Shown: positions 1 through 7,566, numbered from the stretch's first letter. The stretch: 12,113 bases of DNA from Christensenella sp036660175 (GCA_036660175.1 JAVXBD010000038.1:1-12113), one strand, 5' to 3'. A program made the numbers and translations. Notes: generated by a model not told the origin, from the letters alone.

Positions 1-248
1 AATGATGAAAAACCAAAATATACTCAGCAAAATCAATGTACTAAAAACAAAATACAATACAGTGTAATTTTTAAAAATTCTACTGTAACCGTTTTTGATT
101 TGCTTTTGCAGTACTACTTCTTCCATGAATTTCCCCCCACGCTTTTTTTACTATGATTCCCTATCGTCGATTTATTCTGTTATACAATACTATTCTGCTT
201 GCGTAAAGTTGCGTGGGCTGTATGACTTTTGCAATTTGTATACTTTTC
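1..248. other. Non-coding left edge with a near-perfect palindrome
   Basis: AT-rich stretch downstream of the large GGDEF gene. I see no convincing gene: the short open frames here lack a good ribosome binding site, have low-complexity composition, and run into the antisense of the neighbouring gene. The one structured element is an inverted repeat at 58-87. Its outer arms are TACAGT and ACTGTA, and its inner core is a 14-base palindrome of the form AATTTTT/AAAAATT. The two are separated on each side by two non-pairing or wobble bases. It could be an operator or a hairpin for a gene beyond the left edge. Confidence 0.5.
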
Positions 249-284
249 AAAAAAAGATCGCCCATTTCACAATGGCCTCTATCT
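249..284 (-). terminator. Imperfect Rho-independent terminator after the GGDEF gene
   Basis: Read on the minus strand, this starts 24 bases after the stop codon at 308-310. An outer AGAT/ATCT pairing encloses an internal loop, then an inner CCATT/AATGG stem with a GTGA tetraloop, followed directly by a run of seven T residues (249-255 on the plus strand). The internal loop makes the stem weaker than the other two terminators in the window. Its position right after the stop codon and the T tract support the call. Confidence 0.65.
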
Positions 285-307
285 TCACAGCTTTCTTCGC
301 TCATCTA

Positions 308-3300
308 TTATTCTTCAAACTCATTTTCTTGCATATACTCCGAAATATCTACGCTTTCCACCAGACAAGATTTTGTATCCTGCATCCAATTTAACCAAGA
401 CGCTGATGCCTTTACCCACTTATTTTGCAAAGTATTGTGTAAAGTTATACTTGCCTTGCTACCCTTTTCATCTTTTAAAAGATTCATTGGGCAGTCCTTG
501 CAGGGTTCTTTTATTCCCCATAATTTTTCATAACAGTAATCACCAATTTCTAAATCTGAAATCAGCTCTCTTGTCTTTTTGTTTATAAATAAAAGTTGGT
601 ACGTACTGCTATTAATTACATATGCATACGAATCCAGTCCATCTACAATCGAAAGTGCAGCATCTTTTGCCGCTTCATTCATAGACAGCGCTCTCATTTC
701 AATAATAAAGACACCCAATATATTGGCAATGTTGCGCATTTCTGTAATTTCTTTTTTGGTAGGTATTCTTGATTCATGCACATCAAACCCTACAAATCCA
801 ACAATCTGACTGTTTTTGATGATTGCAAATTGCAACAAACTCTTAATATTTTGCGGCTCTAAAAAGCTCTTCAATTCTTTTGACGCATCATTAATATCTG
901 CTAAATAATACACACCCTGTTTGCTAAAATTCGACTTATAATCTCCCAGTTTTTCATAGGGAATATTTTGCAGGTTTTCTATCTGCGATGCAGTTTCTTC
1001 GCTGCACCACTCAAATGTATTGCTCACGCAACTGCCATTTTGCGTATCTTCACAAATACACATTCTACTTGTTCCATAATGCTTTCCAACAAGCTCCAGT
1101 ACCGAGTTTATCGCATCAATTTTATTCGGCGTTTCATATAGAATCCTAAAAATATACTCAACAATATTATCGGCAAATGTTTTTCTCTCAAACAAGTCCT
1201 CGTCTATGACATCCACCTTTGATTGCGTCATAATCATGCCGCTTTTATAAAATGAATACTGGTTCTTACCGTTGTTTTTTGCATCATAAAGCGCCATATC
1301 AGAACACTCATACAGCTTCTGATAGCTTTCTGCATCTGATGGATAAGCCGCAATTCCCACACTGCAATAAATATGATACTGCTCTCCACTTTTTGTATAG
1401 GTTTCTTTTAATGCCTTGCAGATTTCTTTTGCTTTTGAAACAATAACATCTTTCTTTTCAATGTTTTTCATCAATACGACAAACTCATCTCCACCAATAC
1501 GCCCAAGAATGTCGCATTCACGAAATAATTCCTGTATCTTCTTTGAAAGTTTGGATAAGATTGCATCTCCAAAGATATGCCCAAATTTATCGTTGATTGC
1601 CTTAAAATTATCGACATCAAACATCAAGAAGGCATGTTTCCCCGTCTTACCTTCCGGTGTCATAAGAAAACTATCCACAATTTGCTGAGTCGTTTCTTTG
1701 TTGTATAATCCCGTCAGCAAATCATGCTGCGCCTTAAACACCAAATCAATTTCTTTTAGTTTATCTTCATTAATATTTTTTATGTAGCAGAATCCTTTTA
1801 AATCGCCCGAATAGACATCTTCCGTCACGTGCATACTGCACGAACACCAAACATAGTTTCCGTTTTTATTGAGCCTGCGATATTCACAATAGGTTTCATA
1901 TCGTCCGGCTGCAAACAGCGCAATCAAGTTTTTGCGGCTTTGGCATCTGTCAAACTCCTGCACATCATCTGGATAAATCGCCTGCTGTTCCACAGCTTTT
2001 AGTATCTGTGTATAGCTGTCAGACATCTCTATGCCCTTGAGTTTTTTCCAAATTTCATGTCCTTTTAAATACCGATTCTGCGTGATGTTAATTTCATAAA
2101 CATGCTCAACATCAGACATAATTGCCTCATAAAAATGCTGTTCTTCTTTTGCACGCAATTCTTTTTCTTTTAGCTCGTTGATGTAGGCGATATAACAACG
2201 CACGATAATATCACCCGTCATTTCGTCTTTCACAATGCTTAGTGTATTGCGTACCCAAAGCGCAACTTTATATCTGTTTATCCTGCGATAGTCAAGCACT
2301 ATCTGGTTTCTTCCGCTTTCAACGGCTTTTTTTATATTGCTGATGTTCATAAATTTTGAAAATTTTACCGCATCATCTTTATATACAATATGCTCTTTAA
2401 AATATTCTGAAAACGCTTCAAATTCAGCAATCTCTGGTACTCCAATGCTTTGCGCCCAGTTTTTATCAAACTGAAAGATTCTGTTTTGCGAGATATTTGC
2501 TTCAAATGCGAAGATTTTATCCGAGGACAATACTTTAGCATAGCGGCTTTCTTTGCTAAGCAGGCTCAGTTCTGTAATATCTTTACAAACACCTACCGCA
2601 ATGGCAGTCTTGCCAATTTCATCAAAAATATTTGTAAGACGCAGCTCATATACTCTTTCAGCTCCGTCAGGCATAATTCCAACCAGCTTTGCAGATGCCG
2701 ATTTTGCTCCATCATCTATTTTCTGATACATCTGCCTCATACGGTCAATATAGTTTGGATGAATCCAGCCATCTGCAATAATTTGCTCAATTTTAGAGCC
2801 ATCGCTTCCAAAAACATCGTGCAGTTTCTTTTGCCCTCGTGGAGATAAAATCTTTTTTTCTTTAATGCTATAATCAAAAATAATGACGTTATTGTTTTGC
2901 ATAGCAATCTGATACCGTTTTTCGCTTAACAGCAATTCTTTGTTTTTGCTTTCAATCAGCTTCTTATTTTCTTCTTCTTCCGTAATATCCCGAAACGTGT
3001 ATACCGCAACATTTTGATAGTTCTGATCTGCCACAACAGCCCCGTCTACCGCCAGCCTTATGGCTTCTCCATTTTTATGAACAATGTTGGCTTGAAATTT
3101 GATTTGATCGCCAACATCACGTAATTTTTTCTTGATTTTTTCTTTTATTTGGTCATTCAGCAAAAAAGCAATGCCGCAAATATCGTCACCATATTCTTCT
3201 TTATATTTTTTTGGTGTATATCCGAGCATTTTCATGGCTTTTTCATTGGCAAACTGCAACTTTCCCTTTTCGCTTAGGGTGCATTTTATAATGCCAAAAT

Positions 3301-4138
3301 CAACACAGTTATAAATAATATACAGCTCATCTTCCAAGATTTTTCTCTTTGTTACATCGGTTAAAATCCCCTGAAACTCCATGCCGCCGTCTTGCGTACA
3401 GATGCATTTTCCTTTTCCTAAAACCCACAGCACCGTTTTATCTTTGCATATAATTCTATAGGTGCATTCAAACAGATTGTCTTTGAGCATTTTCTTTTTT
3501 GCGTGTTCAACCAACCGATAGGAATCCTCAGAATAAAAAATCTTTGAAAGAGAATTATGAAATTTCTCTTCAAATTCTTCTTTTGAATATCCAATCATCT
3601 TGAAAAAACCTTCGTTCGCATAACGAATCACATAATCATTTGAAAAATCACAGCGTATAATTGCCGATGTGATGTTATTAGTAAGTGTTTCAATCTCTGT
3701 CGATTTTTCTTGCAGTAATTTAATATTATCCTTTAATTTATTTTCTAATATCACATTATGCTCAAATATTTTATTGTATTTTTGCATCGAAACATGAGCA
3801 TGAAGTAATTTCATACTCTTCAAATCTACAATCATTGAAAATTTTGCATTTTTTTTAATACGTTTCTCATCTTCAACCGCAAATTCGCCGTATACCACAA
3901 AATGATTGTCATCAATTTCTTCTGCTTCACACCACTGCTCAATTAGTTTGTATGAGGTTAGCGCTGTTTTTTTGGCTTCATCTAACAATTCTTTTAACTG
4001 GTCATAGTTATGATAGTTTTCTCCTATCCACGATAGATTTTTATCCATCATACCAATAAAAGCATCCAAATCTTGCTCTACGAAGTATACTGATAACAGC
4101 TTTTTCGCAAATTCTGTTGCTTTTTTGTATACATCCAT
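308..4138 (-). CDS. Multi-PAS GGDEF diguanylate cyclase with SnoaL-like, GAF and C-terminal Cys-PAS domains
   Basis: This is a predicted diguanylate cyclase that makes c-di-GMP from two GTP under control of several sensory modules. Approximate order: SnoaL/NTF2-like domain 1-125; coiled coil 125-155; five PAS-type modules at 155-262, 275-390, 405-522, 530-655 and 665-795; GGDEF domain 800-965; GAF-like domain 985-1148; PAS-like domain 1160-1270. The signature GGDEF (882-886) is intact. An inhibitory-site RxxD (R873, D876) sits exactly five residues upstream, so an active, feedback-inhibited cyclase is predicted. No signal peptide or membrane helix is seen, so it is probably cytosolic. The final domain carries C1202 followed by C1213-x-x-C1216-P, a pattern I recognise from other PAS-type domains of anaerobes; its ligand is unknown to me. 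The start is supported by AGGGGGA eight bases upstream (4144-4151). PAS4 and PAS5 are divergent and assigned by their ends and spacing. At 1276 residues it is long for the family, with sensory modules on both sides of the catalytic domain. Confidence 0.93.
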   Translation of the reverse strand: MDVYKKATEFAKKLLSVYFVEQDLDAFIGMMDKNLSWIGENYHNYDQLKELLDEAKKTALTSYKLIEQWCEAEEIDDNHFVVYGEFAVEDEKRIKKNAKFSMIVDLKSMKLLHAHVSMQKYNKIFEHNVILENKLKDNIKLLQEKSTEIETLTNNITSAIIRCDFSNDYVIRYANEGFFKMIGYSKEEFEEKFHNSLSKIFYSEDSYRLVEHAKKKMLKDNLFECTYRIICKDKTVLWVLGKGKCICTQDGGMEFQGILTDVTKRKILEDELYIIYNCVDFGIIKCTLSEKGKLQFANEKAMKMLGYTPKKYKEEYGDDICGIAFLLNDQIKEKIKKKLRDVGDQIKFQANIVHKNGEAIRLAVDGAVVADQNYQNVAVYTFRDITEEEENKKLIESKNKELLLSEKRYQIAMQNNNVIIFDYSIKEKKILSPRGQKKLHDVFGSDGSKIEQIIADGWIHPNYIDRMRQMYQKIDDGAKSASAKLVGIMPDGAERVYELRLTNIFDEIGKTAIAVGVCKDITELSLLSKESRYAKVLSSDKIFAFEANISQNRIFQFDKNWAQSIGVPEIAEFEAFSEYFKEHIVYKDDAVKFSKFMNISNIKKAVESGRNQIVLDYRRINRYKVALWVRNTLSIVKDEMTGDIIVRCYIAYINELKEKELRAKEEQHFYEAIMSDVEHVYEINITQNRYLKGHEIWKKLKGIEMSDSYTQILKAVEQQAIYPDDVQEFDRCQSRKNLIALFAAGRYETYCEYRRLNKNGNYVWCSCSMHVTEDVYSGDLKGFCYIKNINEDKLKEIDLVFKAQHDLLTGLYNKETTQQIVDSFLMTPEGKTGKHAFLMFDVDNFKAINDKFGHIFGDAILSKLSKKIQELFRECDILGRIGGDEFVVLMKNIEKKDVIVSKAKEICKALKETYTKSGEQYHIYCSVGIAAYPSDAESYQKLYECSDMALYDAKNNGKNQYSFYKSGMIMTQSKVDVIDEDLFERKTFADNIVEYIFRILYETPNKIDAINSVLELVGKHYGTSRMCICEDTQNGSCVSNTFEWCSEETASQIENLQNIPYEKLGDYKSNFSKQGVYYLADINDASKELKSFLEPQNIKSLLQFAIIKNSQIVGFVGFDVHESRIPTKKEITEMRNIANILGVFIIEMRALSMNEAAKDAALSIVDGLDSYAYVINSSTYQLLFINKKTRELISDLEIGDYCYEKLWGIKEPCKDCPMNLLKDEKGSKASITLHNTLQNKWVKASASWLNWMQDTKSCLVESVDISEYMQENEFEE

Positions 4139-4202
4139 AAAGCATCCCCCTGAAAATTATAATGTCTTGTCCATTTTTCAATGGTATGAAGCAAATGCAG
4201 CT

Positions 4203-4230
4203 ATTATAAAAAAACGAAATGATTTGCAGC
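4203..4230 (-). promoter_or_regulatory. Weak candidate promoter for the GGDEF gene
   Basis: On the minus strand a perfect TATAAT (4203-4208) is preceded at 16 bases by CTGCAA (4225-4230), a poor -35 match. It would give a leader of about 60 nt before the ATG at 4138. A second TATAAT lies at 4156-4161 but is so close to the ribosome binding site that its transcript would start inside it. This assignment is an inference from position and the -10 box alone. Confidence 0.3.
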
Positions 4231-4321
4231 TGGCTATTCATACCCTATTGGGTTTAGACTCTTAATTTTGCACCCTTTTGTTTCATATCCAACAAATATA
4301 ATTGTAATCTGTATATGATAT

Positions 4322-4342
4322 GGCATCATATCACATGATGCC
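4322..4342. repeat. Perfect inverted repeat, candidate operator
   Basis: Arms GGCATCAT and ATGATGCC are perfect reverse complements (8 bp each) around a 5-base centre. No T tract follows on either strand, so a terminator is unlikely. It lies about 185 bp upstream of the start of the large GGDEF gene. A dimeric regulator site or an RNA hairpin are the plausible readings; the sequence does not decide between them. Confidence 0.5.
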
Positions 4343-4457
4343 GACTGTTTATTTAGTCTATCACAAATAAGCTGGCGGTTCAATTAAAAAAGCAAAGTTC
4401 TATTTCAATTCGACCGAAAAAGAATATACTTTATCATAAATGTTGGGGTAAAACGGC

Positions 4458-4496
4458 AAAAAAAGAGCAATTACACAATTTCTGCATAATTGCTCT
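4458..4496 (-). terminator. Strong Rho-independent terminator of the HdeD-like gene
   Basis: On the minus strand the 10-bp stem AGAGCAATTA / TAATTGCTCT is perfect, has a 13-base loop, and runs straight into seven T residues. It starts 27 bases after the stop codon of the HdeD-like gene at 4523. It should separate that gene from the large GGDEF gene further left. Confidence 0.9.
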
Positions 4497-4522
4497 CGTC
4501 ACCATATGAAAAAACAACTTTT

Positions 4523-5077
4523 TTATTGAATCATACTTTTCTTTTTTGCGGAAGCGGTTGCAATCCAATCAACCACACTCACAATCGCAAAGATCGTCAG
4601 ATAAACACCCAGCATCACACCAAAAATATTAGCACCAGTAAAAATACCGATGATGATAATCAGCCCCAGCACCAAAACAATGAGTGCCGTAATCAGTAGC
4701 AGTATCCACGCCGAAGAGCCGAATTTTTTTACCTGCACTGCGTGTATCAAGCTGATAATTCCTGCAACAATTGCCCATGCACCAATAATGATAGGGAACA
4801 GCTTTGCTGCTGCATCAACACGGAAAATAATCAGTAAAACACCCAGCACAAGCAGCACAATTGGCAAGGGAAGTGCGGCTGCCTCCACTCCTTTTTTCTT
4901 TTTTACAATCGTCATAATGATAGAGATAACACCGTAAGCAAGCATTGCAATCGCCAATATAACAATTATTATTTCCATGCCTGTCTGCGGCACAAGCAAC
5001 AATACAATACCAATCGCCAACAGCACCAAATATAATGCCAGTTTAATTCCGTCTTTTGATTTTGCATTTTCTGCCAT
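4523..5077 (-). CDS. HdeD/DUF308-family six-helix membrane protein
   Basis: A 184-residue integral membrane protein. Six hydrophobic segments occur in pairs at about 12-31, 36-58, 69-88, 93-115, 122-145 and 150-172, with lysine clusters at 59-62 and near the C-terminus. The three helix pairs repeat the same pattern, as in the HdeD/DUF308 family. E. coli HdeD is linked to acid resistance at high cell density; a biochemical activity is not established, so I give no reaction. There is no cleavable signal peptide. The start is fixed by a consensus AGGAGG (5086-5091) eight bases before the ATG. It has its own promoter (5149-5177) and terminator (4458-4496), so it probably forms a single-gene unit, although no terminator separates it from the upstream GGDEF-EAL gene and read-through from there is possible. 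Its place between two c-di-GMP genes may be functional or chance. Confidence 0.85.
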   Translation of the reverse strand: MAENAKSKDGIKLALYLVLLAIGIVLLLVPQTGMEIIIVILAIAMLAYGVISIIMTIVKKKKGVEAAALPLPIVLLVLGVLLIIFRVDAAAKLFPIIIGAWAIVAGIISLIHAVQVKKFGSSAWILLLITALIVLVLGLIIIIGIFTGANIFGVMLGVYLTIFAIVSVVDWIATASAKKKSMIQ

Positions 5078-5148
5078 TTTCCCATCCTCCTAAATTTTCA
5101 TCGAAAAAAATATGAAACGAATCTGCCTTTATCTAATACTTTGAAATT

Positions 5149-5177
5149 AGTATATCATACCGATTGTTGATAAACAA
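5149..5177 (-). promoter_or_regulatory. Extended -10 promoter of the HdeD-like gene
   Basis: Minus-strand TTGTTT (5172-5177), a 17-base spacer and TATACT (5149-5154) preceded by TGA, giving an extended -10 of the vegetative sigma type. The predicted transcript begins near 5142, about 65 nt before the ATG. The -35 overlaps inverted repeats described separately. Confidence 0.65.
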
Positions 5178-5188
5178 TAGTCCTATTG
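5163..5188. repeat. Two overlapping inverted repeats across the -35 of the HdeD-like gene
   Basis: First repeat: ATTGTT-GATA-AACAAT at 5163-5178. Second repeat: CAATAG-TC-CTATTG at 5175-5188. They share four bases. The -35 element (5172-5177) is inside the first repeat and its TTG is part of the second. This layout is typical of a transcription-factor site that controls polymerase access. It also lies just after the stop codon of the GGDEF-EAL gene, but no T tract follows, so it is not a good terminator. Confidence 0.5.
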
Positions 5189-5208
5189 CGTAAACATCTT
5201 TTGCTTAT

Positions 5209-7410
5209 TTATGACCGTTCCAATTTTGCAAAAACGCCTACAGCCTTGATGGGTATGCCGTTCTCATCACAAATTGAGGTGGAGCAAATCTTTATCTGCG
5301 TATAGCTTCCATCTGAAACTTGCAGTCGACAGGCGCACTCGCTTTTTCCAGATTTTTTGTAGGTATCGCTTATCCATTTTTCAAAAATCGGCAAATCTTC
5401 AGTAAAAATTCGTTCTCTGATTGCAGGATTGCTGCATATGTGATCTTGTATCGCCTTCATGCCAAACACTTTTTCATATTTATCCGAAAATTCTGCGGTA
5501 TCCTTATCAAAATCCCATTCAAACATAATATCATCGCTCTGCTCTACAATCAGCCTATAGCATTCTTCTCTGATGCGCAGGGCTTCTCTGCTTTTACGCT
5601 CAGAATCAATTGTCTTTTCAAGCAGCTCGATTTTATCCTGCAGCGAACGTTCCATTGCTTCTTGCTTCTCTATCTTTTCTGTCACGTCCTGAAACGCATA
5701 AATCCCAATGTGTCTGCCAGTGTTATCTACAACACAAGAAGCTCGCCCTTGCAGCATAATCACCTTGCCGTCTTTGCGAATCGCCCTCGTCATAAATTCT
5801 TGCGGAGTACCAAATTCAACTAACTCTTTGATGTTTTTTTGTACGATTTCTGCATCTTCGGGATGTGTAAATGCCAAAATGCTGTTGTTAAAAATTTCTT
5901 TAAATTCCTGACGTGTATATCCCAAATATCCAAGCGCTCTGTCATTGACATACTGCACGGTTGCCTCTTTATCCAGATAGCCTTTCATAAGTCCCATATC
6001 AATGTTTTTGCCCAGTATATAAAGTTCCCAGTTGTCCATTTGAAACTCTTGCGGAATCTCACACAGATACGACTGATTCGCTTTTTTTGTCTGCGTCATC
6101 AGATGCTTATCAAGCTCTATAATCGGCGAGCTTTTTTTCACAAACTCTATGTAGTTGGCTGCCGACATCGGCTTTGCATAAAAATATCCCTGCACCAAAT
6201 CACAGCCTAATTTTTGCAAAAACTTTATTTGGTCATTTGTTTCAACGCCTTCTACCACCGATACCAAACGCAAAGATTTAATCAATTCCACCATTTTTGC
6301 AATAATCATGCGTCCTTTATCTGTGTTTGCAGAAGAATTTAAAAATCCCTTATCAATTTTAATAATATCCAGCGGCAAATCTTTTAGATAATTCAAAGAA
6401 GAATAATCCTTGCCAAAATCGTCTAAAGACACCTTGAATCCTAAATATTTAAGCGCACTGGTAATCTCTACTAACGTTTCAAAATCATGCGAAAAAATAT
6501 TTTCGGTAAATTCAATTTCAATGAGTTTTGTAGATATTCCATAGGAATTTACCATGCTAAATATTTCCTCTACAAAGTTCTCACTTCCAATATGCGCCTT
6601 TGAAAAGTTAACCGAAATTGGCAGGGGTGTAATCCCGTCCTGCATCATTTTCTTTAAAAACAGGCAAACTTGCTCAAGCATAAAGAAATCCAGCCGTTTT
6701 ACAAATCCGTTTTGCTCTAATATTGGTATAAATTGATCGGGATAAATCATTCCATATTCTTTGCTGTTCCACCGCACCAATGCCTCTGCACCTGCAATCT
6801 GCTCTGTTTTCATCAGCATCTTTGGTTGTAGGTACATTTCAAACTCATGCTCCTCAAGAGCGGCCTCCATCATCAGCGTGATGAGTTTTTTCCATTCCAG
6901 TTCTTTGCTCATTTGCTCGTCAAACTTTAAAAAAGTGTTGACATGATTTCCTTTTGCACATTTTCTTGCAAAGTCGGCTTTATCCAAAAGTGTAGTGAAA
7001 GTTTCATTTGCGCCATCTGTGCTTACAATACCGCCGCTGCACACAAAATTATAATGAGAGGGCAGGATATCCGTTACAACTTTGCGAATATCGCTTAAAT
7101 AGCAGAAACGTTTGACAATATCTAACTGTGGCGTTTCTTTTACCAAAAAAGCATAATGGTCTGCATTCAGATGTGCAAACAGCTCTTCTTCTTTTAATTG
7201 TTTTGAAAAGTAATCCGTCAGGCGGTCTAAAACTGTGTTGCCAATTTCATATCCGAATAAATCATTAATAAAATTAAAATTATCAAAATCAAGTGATACT
7301 AATAAAAACTTTGAATCTTTACTGTTGTGTGCCTGAATTGCTTTTTTTGCCTTTGCGTTAAAACTTTCTGAATCCAAACAAGGAGACACATTTTTAAATT
7401 TTATCGGCAT
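5209..7410 (-). CDS. Degenerate GGDEF - EAL - PAS - PAS protein, predicted c-di-GMP phosphodiesterase
   Basis: A 733-residue protein predicted to hydrolyse c-di-GMP to pGpG. The GGDEF-like domain (about 1-165) keeps the fold (LDFDNFNFINDLFG) but has NADHY at 82-86 in place of the signature, so cyclase activity is not expected; it may bind GTP or be structural. The EAL domain (about 175-415) has E209-A-L, N268, E300/E303, DD330-331, K351, E387 and Q407, which match the metal-binding and catalytic positions of active EAL enzymes. Loop 6 reads DDFGKDYSSL rather than the usual DDFG(T/S)GYSSL. Two PAS domains follow at about 463-585 and 620-733, linked by a charged coiled coil (about 585-618). Sensors at the C-terminus reverse the more usual order. 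There is no membrane helix. The start is supported by GAAAGGG shortly upstream, and a promoter lies at 7539-7566. No terminator is seen after the stop. Confidence 0.92.
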   Translation of the reverse strand: MPIKFKNVSPCLDSESFNAKAKKAIQAHNSKDSKFLLVSLDFDNFNFINDLFGYEIGNTVLDRLTDYFSKQLKEEELFAHLNADHYAFLVKETPQLDIVKRFCYLSDIRKVVTDILPSHYNFVCSGGIVSTDGANETFTTLLDKADFARKCAKGNHVNTFLKFDEQMSKELEWKKLITLMMEAALEEHEFEMYLQPKMLMKTEQIAGAEALVRWNSKEYGMIYPDQFIPILEQNGFVKRLDFFMLEQVCLFLKKMMQDGITPLPISVNFSKAHIGSENFVEEIFSMVNSYGISTKLIEIEFTENIFSHDFETLVEITSALKYLGFKVSLDDFGKDYSSLNYLKDLPLDIIKIDKGFLNSSANTDKGRMIIAKMVELIKSLRLVSVVEGVETNDQIKFLQKLGCDLVQGYFYAKPMSAANYIEFVKKSSPIIELDKHLMTQTKKANQSYLCEIPQEFQMDNWELYILGKNIDMGLMKGYLDKEATVQYVNDRALGYLGYTRQEFKEIFNNSILAFTHPEDAEIVQKNIKELVEFGTPQEFMTRAIRKDGKVIMLQGRASCVVDNTGRHIGIYAFQDVTEKIEKQEAMERSLQDKIELLEKTIDSERKSREALRIREECYRLIVEQSDDIMFEWDFDKDTAEFSDKYEKVFGMKAIQDHICSNPAIRERIFTEDLPIFEKWISDTYKKSGKSECACRLQVSDGSYTQIKICSTSICDENGIPIKAVGVFAKLERS

Positions 7411-7508
7411 AATTTCCCTTTCACCTGTTTTACATGAAAGAATCGTGCGGCATCATTTTTAAGATATTATTACGATTTAGCAATGGTTTGCACATGAGGC
7501 AAATATAC

Positions 7509-7520
7509 CCAATATATTGG
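7509..7520. repeat. 12-bp perfect palindrome in the leader of the GGDEF-EAL gene
   Basis: CCAATATATTGG lies about 12 bases downstream of the predicted transcription start of the GGDEF-EAL gene, inside its ~120-nt leader. The same 12-mer, with two extra shared bases on its left (AC), also occurs at about 715-726 inside the large GGDEF gene, where it is explained by codons for A-N-I-L-G. A repressor site is possible for the leader copy; the second copy is probably chance. Confidence 0.35.
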
Positions 7521-7538
7521 TGATATGTATATATGTAC

Positions 7539-7566
7539 AGTATATCATATATGTTAAAAATTTCAA
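7539..7566 (-). promoter_or_regulatory. Extended -10 promoter of the GGDEF-EAL gene
   Basis: Minus-strand TTGAAA (7561-7566), a 16-base spacer and TATACT (7539-7544) preceded by TGA. The -10 region is identical over 11 bases (TATGATATACT) to that of the HdeD-like gene. Transcription would start near 7532, giving a leader of about 120 nt. Confidence 0.65.

Larger units (their letters stand above)
4139..4457. other. 320-bp intergenic region upstream of the GGDEF gene
   Basis: No gene is supported here. It holds the leader of the large GGDEF gene, a candidate -10 box at 4203-4208, and a perfect inverted repeat at 4322-4342. A smaller ACCC-TATT-GGGT repeat lies near 4242-4253. I looked for a c-di-GMP riboswitch, which would fit the neighbouring genes, and found neither its conserved GNRA-type stem layout nor its core sequence blocks. 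Confidence 0.55.

Noticed and set aside
95..588. Three overlapping plus-strand open frames near the left edge
   Set aside because: They have no good ribosome binding site, low-complexity aromatic-rich translations, and overlap the antisense of the large GGDEF gene and its terminator.
4041..4241. A 66-codon minus-strand frame overlapping the start of the large GGDEF gene
   Set aside because: It is a frame-shifted shadow of that gene with no recognisable domain or ribosome binding site.
4139..4457. A c-di-GMP riboswitch upstream of the GGDEF gene
   Set aside because: The genes would fit, but the conserved aptamer blocks and paired stems are not present.
7411..7532. A riboswitch in the 120-nt leader of the GGDEF-EAL gene
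   Set aside because: Apart from the short palindrome I see no multi-stem fold or known conserved core.
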